A stretch of DNA of 24,461 bases from JBQTIP01 sp052388025 (GCA_052388025.1 JBQTIP010000270.1:1-24461); one strand, 5' to 3'; positions 7,541 to 15,363 are shown, numbered from the stretch's first letter. Translations and numbers: made by a program. Notes: generated from the sequence alone by a model not told the origin.

Positions 7541-7788
7541 CAAGGCTCCTCTTCGATGGACCGGATCGCCGCCTGCGTCGCGGCATCGACCTCATCGTCG
7601 GTCTGGGGGACGCGTCGGTACCCCTGGACGATCTGCTCGCCGACGCGTCGCCTTCGCTCCGAGTCGATCATCGCCTCGAGGGCCGTACGGACAGCCTCAG
7701 CCTTCGTTGGGTAGCGACCCTCGGAAACCAGCGACTCGAGGGCTTCGGCGAGCTCGCTTGGGATGCGTATCGCAATTTGTTCTGACAT
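7537..7788 (-). CDS. Ribbon-helix-helix antitoxin (MazE/VapB-like role)
   Basis: Antitoxin partner of the downstream MazF-like toxin, 83 residues. The N-terminal part, SEQIAIRIPSELAEALESLV, is a ribbon-helix-helix DNA-binding domain (beta strand QIAIRIP, then helices), followed by SEGRYPTKAEAVRTALEAM, typical of CopG-like repressors. The acidic C-terminal tail ending IEEEPW is the likely toxin-neutralising segment. It is presumably a repressor of its own operon. ATG 7788 lies 6 nt after a TATGCT -10 box, so the message is probably leaderless. Confidence 0.88.
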   Translation of the reverse strand: MSEQIAIRIPSELAEALESLVSEGRYPTKAEAVRTALEAMIDSERRRRVGEQIVQGYRRVPQTDDEVDAATQAAIRSIEEEPW

Positions 7789-7800
7789 GCGTAAAGCATA
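7787..7800 (-). promoter_or_regulatory. Toxin-antitoxin promoter with overlapping inverted repeat
   Basis: TATGCT (7795-7800, minus strand) is a near-consensus -10 box 6 nt before the antitoxin ATG. The inverted repeat ATGC-5-GCAT (7787-7799) spans the box and the start codon and could be the autoregulatory operator. Inferred from position; the arms are short. Confidence 0.45.
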
Positions 7801-7801
7801 C

Positions 7802-7990
7802 CATCATCAACGGTGGGACTCCGGCCCGGAGTTCCGGTGCCATATGCGCTTCCTCGGCGCCTGAGGAGTCGCGAGAAACCTCATCGACCTCGGGTCGGTC
7901 GACTTCCCCTACCCGCTCCTCTGCCTGTTCCCGATCCGGCTGGGCGGCGATGCGGACGGCGCGCCCTGCCGGGCGGTCGCCCTGGACCTC
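7802..7990 (+). pseudogene. Possible decayed C-terminus of a cyclase-family (kynurenine formamidase-like) protein
   Basis: One plus-strand frame reads FRCHMRFLGA, a TGA stop at 7862-7864, then ARNLIDLGSVDFPYPLLC and LFPIRLGGDADGAPCRAVAL. This resembles the end of PF04199 cyclase/metal-dependent hydrolase proteins, which commonly close with an ENLxNL stretch and GGxGxPxRAVAL. There is no start, the conserved N-terminal metal-binding part is absent, a stop interrupts the frame, and no proper end is seen before the permease gene on the other strand. The likeness is by eye only and a chance frame is possible. Confidence 0.3.
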
Positions 7991-8005
7991 GATCGCGCCT
8001 GGCGG

Positions 8006-9583
8006 CTACTCGATGGGCAGCTCCCGGTACGCCTTCGAGATGTCCACGCCGCGCGAGCGCTGGACGGCCTTCCCGATGTAGTAGATCACCAGGCCCGAGA
8101 CCAAGATCCCGATGTTCAGCCACACGAGGTTCGGACGGCCCTTTAGGCCGGCGCTCGGGTCGGTGAGGAACGCCCAGGCCATGATCCCCAGCGTTACCGC
8201 GGACAGCGCGCCGACGATGCTCATGACCGGGACCCCGCCCACGCGCCAGCTGACCGGCGAAGCCTCGAACACGCCCTTCATCCGGTAGGGGAACGCGATC
8301 GCGGCGATCGACACGATGATGAACCCGAGGATGAACCCGAAGATCCCGACGAGCGTCGCGAAGCCCTCCCACCACACGAACGCGGCCAAGGCCGCGATCG
8401 AGCCCGCGCCCACGAGCACGAGCGCGTTCACCGGCGTGTGGTACCGCTCGTGCACCGCCGCCGTCCACTGCGGCATCAACCCGTCGAGACCGTAGGCGAG
8501 AAAGTTCCTCGACGCGTTCGCGATCTGTCCCGGCAACCACGTGTAGCTCTGGAAGATGAACGGCAGCAGGATCAGGAGCGCGATCAGCGTGCTGCCGGAG
8601 CCGAACGCTGCGACCTGTGTGAACACCAGTCCCTGCGTGCCTGAGAGCTGCCCGAACCGCTCCAGCCCCACCGCCTTGTCGGCCAGACCGAGAAGCGCCA
8701 GCATGTACACGGTCACCAGGATCGCCGCAGCCGGCATCGACCACAGCTGGAGCCGGGACGCACGCTTGACCTCCCCGCCGATATACGCGGACGACTGGTT
8801 GAATACCAGGTTGATGTAGATCCACGTCCCGGCGAGGATCGTCCACTTCAGGCTGAACGGCCCGCCGGTCTGCACGCCGGCATCCGCGGCCGCCTGCCCC
8901 AGCCCTCGGAGCACGTCCTGCCCCAGGCCCTCCCCGATCGAGTTCAGTATCGAGCTCTGTGACTTCACCAGCCAGATCACCGCGGTGAGCCCGAGGCCGA
9001 TCAGCGAAACGAAGAACAGCCTGTTCTGGAGCCGGAAGAACGTGCGCATGCCGCGCGCGAAGACGAAGACCAAGAACACGATCAAAGCGCTTCCCGTGAG
9101 GAACGTCCCCCAGTCGCCTGCGAACCACGCGCCCCAGTCGACCATCCAGTCGATCCCCGCCATCTGCCCGACGGTGGAGAAGAACGGCGCCAGGCCGAAC
9201 TGCGCGAAGAACGCCGAGGGGACCCCGCCGTATATGAACCACCACACGGTGTTGTTCCAGTTCGACATCATGCCCAGGGCTGGGTGCAGGGTTCGGCTGA
9301 CCCACACGTAGTCGCCGCCCGACCGTGGCATCGACGCGGAGAAGAACGCGAACACGAGACTCGTGGGGATGACCCACACGAACGTGAGGATCGCCGTTAC
9401 GTATAGGTTGGCGCCCGGGTAGAAGGCCGTGGAGAACAGGAACACGAACGCGGCGGTCAAGCCCAGGGAGACGAAGTTGATGTTGTAGATCAGGACGTCC
9501 TTCGTCCCGGCCTCGCGTACTAGCCCCGACGCCTTCCGCTCGAACACCGTGGGCCGCGCCGCCCCGCCTGTGACCTCGCTCAT
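8006..9583 (-). CDS. APC superfamily amino acid/amine permease
   Basis: An inner-membrane secondary transporter for an amino acid or amine. The 525-residue product has about 12 hydrophobic segments. The first transmembrane region shows NINFVSLGLTAAFVFLFSTA; the next contains SMPRSGGDYVWVSRTLHPAL, the APC consensus that follows helix 2 (PxSGGxYxW). Further typical stretches are LPGQIANASRNFLAYGLDGL and MPQW, the usual loop after helix 8. ATG 9583 follows a GGGAGGG Shine-Dalgarno 4 nt upstream. It is the last gene of the minus-strand run from pyrD, 28 nt after the nucleotidyltransferase-like gene. The substrate is unknown. Confidence 0.9.
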   Translation of the reverse strand: MSEVTGGAARPTVFERKASGLVREAGTKDVLIYNINFVSLGLTAAFVFLFSTAFYPGANLYVTAILTFVWVIPTSLVFAFFSASMPRSGGDYVWVSRTLHPALGMMSNWNNTVWWFIYGGVPSAFFAQFGLAPFFSTVGQMAGIDWMVDWGAWFAGDWGTFLTGSALIVFLVFVFARGMRTFFRLQNRLFFVSLIGLGLTAVIWLVKSQSSILNSIGEGLGQDVLRGLGQAAADAGVQTGGPFSLKWTILAGTWIYINLVFNQSSAYIGGEVKRASRLQLWSMPAAAILVTVYMLALLGLADKAVGLERFGQLSGTQGLVFTQVAAFGSGSTLIALLILLPFIFQSYTWLPGQIANASRNFLAYGLDGLMPQWTAAVHERYHTPVNALVLVGAGSIAALAAFVWWEGFATLVGIFGFILGFIIVSIAAIAFPYRMKGVFEASPVSWRVGGVPVMSIVGALSAVTLGIMAWAFLTDPSAGLKGRPNLVWLNIGILVSGLVIYYIGKAVQRSRGVDISKAYRELPIE

Positions 9584-9611
9584 CTCGCCCTCCCTTGCCG
9601 CATCGGTCCAG

Positions 9612-10370
9612 TCATTGCTCGATCTCCTCCGGGAGCTCGTACCACCGGACGCGTTCGCCGACCTTCGCCCGCAGCTTCCACTTCAGGGTCTTGGGGGCCG
9701 CGTCGATCCGTTCGCGGAGCTCCGACGCGCGCTCGCGCACGCGCTCCTCGGCCGCGAAACTGTCGAGGGAGCCCGCGTAGGCGACCACCGCGTCGAGCGT
9801 TGCGGTCGAGGTCCGCCACCATCCCCAGTCGGAAGCGAGGAGCTCGGTGACTCGGCCGGCGTCGATCCCATCGGGCGCGATCGGGTGGTCTACGAGGAGG
9901 GCAGAGGCGTCCTTGAGGTCTCGCTCGTTCACCTCCACGACCTGGAGCTTCGTGAGGAGCAGGTCTGCCGGGGTCAAGGTCCGCGGATCGGCTTCGAGCC
10001 GCCCGGTGAGATCAAGCTCGTGGCACATCACGATGCGCTCGACGAAGACGTCGAGGTGGCGACCGTTCGGGCGGTCAAGGAAGTACAGGCGCTGGTGGCC
10101 GTGGAACTTGTTGAACTCCTCGTCGGCAGTGTAGCCAAGCGAGGTCAGTAGGTCCGAGATGCGCTTCGCGTCGCCGCGGCGGCCCACGAGGTCGAGGTCG
10201 TTGTACAGCCGTGAGAGCGGTGGGAGCCCCGCGGAGGGGCACTGCAGGCAGACGCCGAGACCGCCCGTCGCCCGAAGTACGACGCGGGAGGCTGCCGCGG
10301 CGTCGAGCACGCGGACGGCCTCCTCACGAAGGTCGCTGAGCGGAGCTAAGCCAACGTTGACCTCAGCCAC
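9612..10370 (-). CDS. Nucleotidyltransferase-fold protein (AbiEii/MNT-like), function unknown
   Basis: A 252-residue protein with the sparse motifs of the DNA polymerase beta-like nucleotidyltransferase fold: GGLGV (about 36-40), the DxD pair in YNDLDLV (Asp58, Asp60) and a third acidic residue in HLDVFV (Asp107). TPADLLLTKLQVVEVNERDL then KDASALL resembles the helical part of AbiEii-type and aminoglycoside-nucleotidyltransferase-like proteins. Substrate and role are not known, and no paired AbiEi-like gene is adjacent, so a toxin role is not supported. GTG 10370 has GGAAG 4 nt upstream; ATG 10406 is possible, adding 12 residues. Confidence 0.65.
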   Translation of the reverse strand: MAEVNVGLAPLSDLREEAVRVLDAAAASRVVLRATGGLGVCLQCPSAGLPPLSRLYNDLDLVGRRGDAKRISDLLTSLGYTADEEFNKFHGHQRLYFLDRPNGRHLDVFVERIVMCHELDLTGRLEADPRTLTPADLLLTKLQVVEVNERDLKDASALLVDHPIAPDGIDAGRVTELLASDWGWWRTSTATLDAVVAYAGSLDSFAAEERVRERASELRERIDAAPKTLKWKLRAKVGERVRWYELPEEIEQ

Positions 10371-10442
10371 CCGACTTCCAGCCCAAAGGGCGGTTCCCGA
10401 GTACATTGTGCCAGAGCTCGGCCACCAAGTGCACGACCGGTT

Positions 10443-11231
10443 TCAGGAACACACGGCGAGAGCGGCGTACCCGACAACCCGGCGCGCATCGCCCGACGTG
10501 TCGGCCGAGTTGCGCAGGTCGAGGAGGCGGACCTTGAGATCTTGCCGGCGGGCCCATTCGACCGCGCCCCGGAGTGCGTACAAGCCGCAGGCGGCCTCCG
10601 GGCCGATGGCCGTCGTGTCTCGGCGCACGATCGCCTCGGCGGTTCTGCGGTCCAGCTTCCGCGCTGTCTCCGCGTCTTGGTAGTGGCTCAAGTCGGTGCT
10701 GACCACCACCAGCAAGCCCGGCGTGGCCGCTCCGACTGCATCGATCAGGTCGGCCACCTCCTCCGGCTCGCTGATCCCCACCGCTAGGGGGAGGACCCGG
10801 AGTTGCGGGAACAGCCGTTGCAGGAAGGGCAGCTGGACCTCGAGGGTGTGCTCGATCGCGTGCGGCTCGTCATCCACCGCCGCGCCGCACATCACCGCCG
10901 ACTCGCGCAGTTCCTCGTCGATCGACACGTCCCCAAGGGGCGAGCGCCAGGCCTCGGCGCTCGGCACCGCCGTTCCCGCGAGCGGAACGAAGTGCGACGG
11001 GCCCAGCAGCACGACCCGGCGCATCTCGCTTCCCTCCAGCGTCGCGAAGCCCTTCGCGGCGACCGGGCCCGAGTACACGTAGCCCGCGTGCGGGACGATC
11101 AGCGCGACGGGATCGCGGACGTCCTCAGCCGGCTTCGCCTCCCTGAGCAGCCCGTCGATGGCCGCAGCGAGCTCCTCGGAATCCGACGGGTAGAACGTCC
11201 CGGCCGCGGCCGGCGAACGGACCTTCGTCAC
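10443..11231 (-). CDS. amrB: AmmeMemoRadiSam system protein B (MEMO1 family)
   Basis: MEMO1-family protein of unresolved biochemical role, genetically linked in many prokaryotes to a radical SAM enzyme and an AMMECR1-domain protein. The 262-residue product has the family's likely metal-site residues: His48 in LIVPHAGYVYSGPVA, His80 in LLGPSHFVPL, and Cys215 in PEAACGLYAL. HAIEHTLEVQLPFLQ and VVVSTDLSHYQ are further hallmarks. It starts at GTG 11231, overlapping the radical SAM stop codon as GTGA, so the two proteins are translationally coupled. No AMMECR1 (protein A) gene is in the window. Confidence 0.9.
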   Translation of the reverse strand: MTKVRSPAAAGTFYPSDSEELAAAIDGLLREAKPAEDVRDPVALIVPHAGYVYSGPVAAKGFATLEGSEMRRVVLLGPSHFVPLAGTAVPSAEAWRSPLGDVSIDEELRESAVMCGAAVDDEPHAIEHTLEVQLPFLQRLFPQLRVLPLAVGISEPEEVADLIDAVGAATPGLLVVVSTDLSHYQDAETARKLDRRTAEAIVRRDTTAIGPEAACGLYALRGAVEWARRQDLKVRLLDLRNSADTSGDARRVVGYAALAVCS

Positions 11232-12334
11232 GCCCTCGCGAGCCGGACCGGCAGCCGGCGCGGGCCCCATGCGCCCGGCGCCCCCTCGAACACCCCCGTG
11301 CACCGCTCTTCGCACCCCACGCATCGGCCGTCCTCGGTGAGGTTCCACGCGCCGAGCTTGTACCAGTCGCGCTCGATCAGCAGCTCGCCGCACCCGTGGC
11401 AGTACGTGCTCTGCCCCTCGCGGTCGTGGACGTTTCCTGTGTACGCGTACCGGACGCCGTTCGCGATCGCGACCCGCCGCGCCCTCGTGAGCGTCTCCGG
11501 CGGCGTCGGCGGTCGGTCCATCATCTTCCAGTCGGGGTGGAACGCCGTGAAGTGGATGGGGACGTCGGGCCCGAGCCGCTCGACCACCCAACGCGTCATC
11601 GCGTCGATCTCCTCAGCGGAGTCGTTCAGTTCCGGGATGAGCAGGTTCGTGATCTCGAACCAGACCTCCGTCTCGTGCTTCAGGTACTCAAGGGTGTCGA
11701 GGACCGGCTGCAGGTGCCCGGCGCAGATGCGGTGGTAGAAGTCTTCCGTGAACCCCTTCAGGTCGACGTTTGCCGCGTCCATGTGCGAGTAGAACTCGGC
11801 CCGGGCCGCTGGGTTGATGTACCCGGCGGTGACGGCGACCGCCCGGATGCCGCGTTCGCGGCAGACGTCGGCGATGTCCATCGCGTATTCCATGAAGATC
11901 ACCGGGTCGTTGTACGTGAACGCGACGCTCCGGCAGCCGAGCCGCTCCGCCGCGTCGGCGATCGCTTCGGGCGAGGCCGCGTCCGAGAGCGTGTCGATCT
12001 CCCGCGACTTCGAGATGTCCCAGTTCTGACAGAACCGGCACGTGAGGTTGCAGCCTGCCGTGCCGAACGACAGCACGGCGGACCCCGGAAGGAAGTGGTC
12101 GAGCGGCTTCTTCTCGATGGGGTCGACACAGAACCCGCTGGAGCGCCCATAGGTCGTAAGGACGATCGCGTCACCCTCGCGCATCCGCACGAAGCACAGG
12201 CCCCGCTGGCCCTCGTTCAGCCGGCACTCACGGGGGCACACGTCGCACTGAATGCGCCCGTCGTCGAGCGCGTGCCAGTGGGTTGTGGGGTGATTCGCCT
12301 CGACTTCGGTCTGCACCGCACTCACCGGCGCCAT
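11228..12334 (-). CDS. amrS: AmmeMemoRadiSam system radical SAM enzyme
   Basis: A radical S-adenosylmethionine enzyme that forms a 5'-deoxyadenosyl radical at a [4Fe-4S] cluster; its substrate is not established. The 368-residue product carries the cluster motif CNLTCRFC (Cys95, 99, 102) in FGTAGCNLTCRFCQNW. It also has an N-terminal Cys set (Cys30, 33, 37, 47) and a C-terminal set (CHGC and CVGCEERC), which suggest additional metal sites. TAGYINPAA, NVDLKGF and IHFTAFHPDWKM are typical of this subfamily. ATG 12334 has neither a convincing Shine-Dalgarno nor a -10 box; it lies 91 nt after pyrD, so it may be read from the pyrD promoter. Coupled to amrB. Confidence 0.93.
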   Translation of the reverse strand: MAPVSAVQTEVEANHPTTHWHALDDGRIQCDVCPRECRLNEGQRGLCFVRMREGDAIVLTTYGRSSGFCVDPIEKKPLDHFLPGSAVLSFGTAGCNLTCRFCQNWDISKSREIDTLSDAASPEAIADAAERLGCRSVAFTYNDPVIFMEYAMDIADVCRERGIRAVAVTAGYINPAARAEFYSHMDAANVDLKGFTEDFYHRICAGHLQPVLDTLEYLKHETEVWFEITNLLIPELNDSAEEIDAMTRWVVERLGPDVPIHFTAFHPDWKMMDRPPTPPETLTRARRVAIANGVRYAYTGNVHDREGQSTYCHGCGELLIERDWYKLGAWNLTEDGRCVGCEERCTGVFEGAPGAWGPRRLPVRLARA

Positions 12335-12425
12335 GATGGCACCAGGAGCCTCACGCGGCCAGGGCGAACCGCCGGTCTCGCGTCGGGAACCGGAGACGGC
12401 CGCAGGCTCCGGGGGCGGAGAAGGC

Positions 12426-13442
12426 TCAGGCCGCCCCGACGAGCGACGAGAGCTCTACGCGGCGCTCGCGAACCGCCGCGGCGAGGCCCCGGGTGATGTT
12501 GCCCACGATCCTCGGGCCTTCGTAGATCAGGCCCGTGTAGACCTGCACCGTCGTCGCGCCGGCCTCGATGCACGCGAGCGCGTTGGCCGCGGTGAAGATG
12601 CCACCACTGGCGATGATGGCGACCCGGCCGCCGGTTGCCGTTCGCACGTCGCGCACGATCCGGACGGTGTCCTCGAAGAGATCACGGCCGGAGAGCCCTC
12701 CCGCGCCCACGGCGAGCCGCCGCTCTTCCACGGAACGCGTGTTCGAGCAGACGAGGCCGTCGGCGCCGCCCTCCTGTGCCAGGCGGGCGAGCGCCAGGAC
12801 CGCATCGCGCTCGACGTCGGTGCGAAACGGCGGGAGCTTCACGAAGAGTGGCTTCGCGCGCCTTGTGCCGAGCTCCCGCATCAGCTCGGCGAGATGCGCC
12901 TCGTTGTCGCGGTCACGGCCCCAGGAGACGTTGGGACAGCTGACGTTGAGCTCTACGGCGTCGACCAGCGACTCGAGCAGCGTGTGATTCAGGACTACGT
13001 CCGGCGTCGCCTCGTCGGCCAGGCTGACGATCCGCGGGGCGGTGCGCCGGGTCTCAGCGAGCCGGGCGGCGACGGCGGCGGCGCCCGGGTTGGGCAAGCC
13101 CATCGCGTTCACCATCGAACGGCGGCCCGGATAGCGCACGATCCGCGGCTTCGCATTTCCTCGACGCGGAGATCGCGTCAGCGTTCCTCCGACTACATAG
13201 CCGAACCCCATGCGTCCAAGGCCGTCGAGATGCCGGCAGCGCTTGTCGAACCCGGCAGCAAGGCCGACCGGATTGCGGAGCTCGATGCCGGCGAGGCTCA
13301 CGCGCAGGCGCGGGTCGTCCTCGGCACCGCCGATGACCGACCACGGAAGCGGGAGAGTGAGCAGCGCGCCGGCGAGTCGATGGGCGGCCTCCGGGGGGAG
13401 CGCGAAGAAGAGGGGGCGGCCGATAGCCCGATACAAGCCCAT
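12426..13442 (-). CDS. pyrD: Dihydroorotate dehydrogenase, class 2-like with class 1-type Cys motif
   Basis: Oxidises dihydroorotate to orotate in pyrimidine synthesis using FMN. The 338-residue product begins with amphipathic helices like the class 2 membrane/quinone-binding extension (GLYRAIGRPLFFALPPEAAH), then RNPVGLAAGFDKR, NAMGLPNPGA, and near the end GGLSGR, ASGGI and QVYTGLIYEGP, all class 2-like. The catalytic-base motif, however, reads ELNVSCPN with Cys169, where class 2 enzymes have a Ser (NISSPN) and class 1 enzymes a Cys; the class 2 INIGKNK stretch is replaced by IVSLADEA. I start at ATG 13442 (7 nt after CATATT); TTG 13451 is upstream. Divergent from pyrE. Whether it uses quinone is open. 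Confidence 0.88.
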   Translation of the reverse strand: MGLYRAIGRPLFFALPPEAAHRLAGALLTLPLPWSVIGGAEDDPRLRVSLAGIELRNPVGLAAGFDKRCRHLDGLGRMGFGYVVGGTLTRSPRRGNAKPRIVRYPGRRSMVNAMGLPNPGAAAVAARLAETRRTAPRIVSLADEATPDVVLNHTLLESLVDAVELNVSCPNVSWGRDRDNEAHLAELMRELGTRRAKPLFVKLPPFRTDVERDAVLALARLAQEGGADGLVCSNTRSVEERRLAVGAGGLSGRDLFEDTVRIVRDVRTATGGRVAIIASGGIFTAANALACIEAGATTVQVYTGLIYEGPRIVGNITRGLAAAVRERRVELSSLVGAA

Positions 13443-13449
13443 CGAGGTC

Positions 13450-13457
13450 AATATGCT
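13450..13457. promoter_or_regulatory. Overlapping divergent -10 boxes of pyrD and pyrE
   Basis: Plus strand TATGCT (13452-13457) lies 8 nt before the pyrE ATG. Minus strand CATATT (13450-13455) lies 7 nt before the pyrD ATG. The two hexamers share 4 bp, so one near-symmetric site could drive both pyrimidine genes, both leaderless. Confidence 0.5.
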
Positions 13458-13465
13458 ACCCGGCG

Positions 13466-13972
13466 ATGGCCGACGACCTCGCCTCCAGGCTCCTCGCCAC
13501 CTCCGAGCTTCGCGGGGACTTCGTATTGTCCTCGGGCAAGCGCTCGTCGGTCTACTTCGACAAGTTCCGCTTCCTGACCGACCCGCCTCTGCTCAAGGAG
13601 CTTGCGCAAGCCGTCGCGCGGTTGGTCCCGGAGGGGATCACGCACCTCGCAGCTCCGGAGGGAGCGGCCACGCTGCTGGTCGCCGCGGTCGCGCTCGAGT
13701 CGGAGCTGCCGATGGCCGTCGTGCGCAAGGAGCGGAAGCAGTACGGGACGATGGCGCAGGTCGAGGGCCACGCGCCCGCAGGGGCGCAAGTGGCCCTGAT
13801 CGAGGACGTCAGCACGACGGGTCATCAGGTCCTGAGGGCGGCAAAGGCGCTGGAGGACGAGGGGGCCGACATCGGCGTCATCATCCTGGCCATAGACCGC
13901 GGCGGCGCCGAGCGCCTGAAGGAGGCGGGCTACTGGGTGAAGTCGGTGGCGTCGCTCCGCCCAGCCGAGTAA
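13466..13972 (+). CDS. pyrE: Orotate phosphoribosyltransferase PyrE
   Basis: Joins orotate to PRPP to give orotidine 5'-phosphate, the step after PyrD. The 168-residue product is a little short for the family. SGKRSSVYFDKFRFL at the N-terminus matches the orotate-side loop (KSxxYFDxr), VVRKERKQYGTMAQVEG is the flexible catalytic loop, and VALIEDVSTTGHQVL is the PRPP-binding motif (usually EDVxTTGGS; here Ser and His substitutions at the variable positions, while the acidic pair and TTG are kept). It starts 23 nt from the pyrD ATG on the opposite strand and ends 8 bp from the convergent methyltransferase. Confidence 0.92.
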   Translation: MADDLASRLLATSELRGDFVLSSGKRSSVYFDKFRFLTDPPLLKELAQAVARLVPEGITHLAAPEGAATLLVAAVALESELPMAVVRKERKQYGTMAQVEGHAPAGAQVALIEDVSTTGHQVLRAAKALEDEGADIGVIILAIDRGGAERLKEAGYWVKSVASLRPAE

Positions 13973-13980
13973 CCGGGGGC

Positions 13981-14745
13981 TCAGGCGGAGGGCAGCGGGG
14001 CGGAGGCGGCGGAGGCTTCGGGGCGCACGCACCGCCAGATCCGCAGACGCCAGAGCAGACGGCTTCCCCGAGCGTGGAAGTTGAGCCACCCTTCCTTCAT
14101 CATCCTGGCCACGGCCTTCGACTTGGCCACGATGTCCGGCAGGGGGAACTCCCGCTCCAGTAGCGGCTGAAGGTTCCCCGCGCCGAAGACCTTCCGCGCC
14201 ACCTCTAGGATCTTGCTCTCGGCCTGGATCGTGCCCGTCGGTAGGTAGAGGCGGCCGCCCGGGGCGAGGCAGTCGGTCTCGCGGAGACTCTCGAGCATCG
14301 CGGCCGGTAGCTCGGCGCCGGTCGGCCCCCCGGCCCGCCCGTCCGGGAACCACCCCGCGACCCGGGCGATCTCGTCCGGGATCCCGGAGACGTCGCCGAT
14401 CACGACCTGGGCGCGCACATCTCGAACCGGTTCGAACAGGTCGCCCTCCCGGAACTCGGTGCGGTCCTCCAAGCCGAGGCGCTCCCCGTTCTTCCGAGCG
14501 GCCTCGACCGCGACCGGAGACAGGTCACACCCGACCACGCGCCGAGCGCCGAGACGTGCCGCAACGAAGGACAGCACGCCGCTGCCACAGCCGACGTCGA
14601 TCACGGTGTCGCCCGGCTCGATCTCGAGCGCGTCTGCGATCGTTCGACTGGTGTACGTGGGGGCGAACACGCCCGGGTTGAAGGTGATGGTGAACGGCCC
14701 GGTGCGGCCCTTCCACTCCATCTCCTCAGCCTGCTGATCCGTCAT
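13981..14745 (-). CDS. Class I SAM-dependent methyltransferase
   Basis: A 254-residue Rossmann-fold methyltransferase. Motif I VIDVGCGSG (48-56) binds SAM; an acidic residue after the second strand follows in VVGCDLSPVAVEAARKN. The region resembles the PrmA/ribosomal-protein and protein-arginine methyltransferase group, but there is no NPPY or N/DPPF tetrapeptide; the corresponding strand reads VVIGDVSGIPDE. The substrate therefore cannot be named. The C-terminal 40 residues are rich in Arg, Trp, Ala and Ser and look poorly conserved. It lies 58 nt after the DUF309 gene on the same strand, so the two may share a message. Confidence 0.75.
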   Translation of the reverse strand: MTDQQAEEMEWKGRTGPFTITFNPGVFAPTYTSRTIADALEIEPGDTVIDVGCGSGVLSFVAARLGARRVVGCDLSPVAVEAARKNGERLGLEDRTEFREGDLFEPVRDVRAQVVIGDVSGIPDEIARVAGWFPDGRAGGPTGAELPAAMLESLRETDCLAPGGRLYLPTGTIQAESKILEVARKVFGAGNLQPLLEREFPLPDIVAKSKAVARMMKEGWLNFHARGSRLLWRLRIWRCVRPEASAASAPLPSA

Positions 14746-14803
14746 CCGGCTCTCATGCTGCTAGACGGGGCTCCTACAGTCAACCGACGGGCCCAGAACC
14801 CTC

Positions 14804-15295
14804 CTAGATCTCCGGCGCGTCGTGCCTGGCATCCTCGCCCGCGTCGATCTCCCCGAGCTCGATCGCGCGCGCTTCCGTTTGAGCCCGCCCACTCACCTCG
14901 GCGGTGTCCACGCCGTGATGGCCTGCAGGGTATCGGCGGACGCGCCCCGCGGCCCGACGCAGGAGCGTCACCGCCCCGTGACGGTTCCCGCGGAGGAGGT
15001 GGACATACGCGGCGCCGAGCTGCGACAGGCCCTTGAAGAACTCGGCGTCCTCGGTGTCCCGCGCCTGCTTCCAGGCCGTCTCCCAGGCCTCGTGCGCCGG
15101 GAAGAAGCGCCCCGCGTTGAAGTGCTCCCGCCCGAGGCGATGGTTTTCCTCCAGGGAGAGACTGTCGAAATCCTCGAGCTCTAGGCGATTCTCCGCCTCC
15201 CACGGTTGGGGCCGGCCGAGCTCGTCGCGCGGTCGCTCGGGCTTGTTGCGCTGCCCGGTCGGTTTGCCAGTCTTGCCCGCCGCCTCTTGCCACAC
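14804..15295 (-). CDS. DUF309 domain protein
   Basis: A small all-helical protein of unknown function, 163 residues. The DUF309 signature appears as GREHFNAGRFFPAHEAWETA (around residues 55-75), with the conserved HExWE core, followed by DAEFFKGLSQLGAAYVHLLR. The first 45 residues are charged and probably disordered; the last 50 vary. GTG 15295 has a TAGCAT -10 box 6 nt upstream, so the start is probably leaderless. It heads a short minus-strand unit with the methyltransferase and diverges from the AI-2E transporter gene. Confidence 0.82.
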   Translation of the reverse strand: MWQEAAGKTGKPTGQRNKPERPRDELGRPQPWEAENRLELEDFDSLSLEENHRLGREHFNAGRFFPAHEAWETAWKQARDTEDAEFFKGLSQLGAAYVHLLRGNRHGAVTLLRRAAGRVRRYPAGHHGVDTAEVSGRAQTEARAIELGEIDAGEDARHDAPEI

Positions 15296-15301
15296 GGCTC
15301 C

Positions 15302-15307
15302 ATGCTA
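15302..15307 (-). promoter_or_regulatory. -10 box TAGCAT for the DUF309 gene
   Basis: TAGCAT on the minus strand, 6 nt before GTG 15295; there is no Shine-Dalgarno. About 56 bp from the divergent TAACGT box of the transporter gene. Confidence 0.45.
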
Positions 15308-15363
15308 CCCGCGGGAGTCCAAGCCCAACCGTCCTCCTGGTTCCACTCGCCTCCGCCCTCGGA

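Noticed and set aside
9612..10370. Calling the nucleotidyltransferase-fold gene an AbiE-type toxin or phage-defence gene.
   Set aside because: There is no adjacent antitoxin-like gene and the setting is housekeeping, so only the fold is reported.
13981..14353. Long overlapping frames antisense to pyrE and the methyltransferase gene (for example 13448-14353).
   Set aside because: Arg-, Gly- and Pro-rich composition typical of shadow frames in high-GC DNA, with no recognisable domain.
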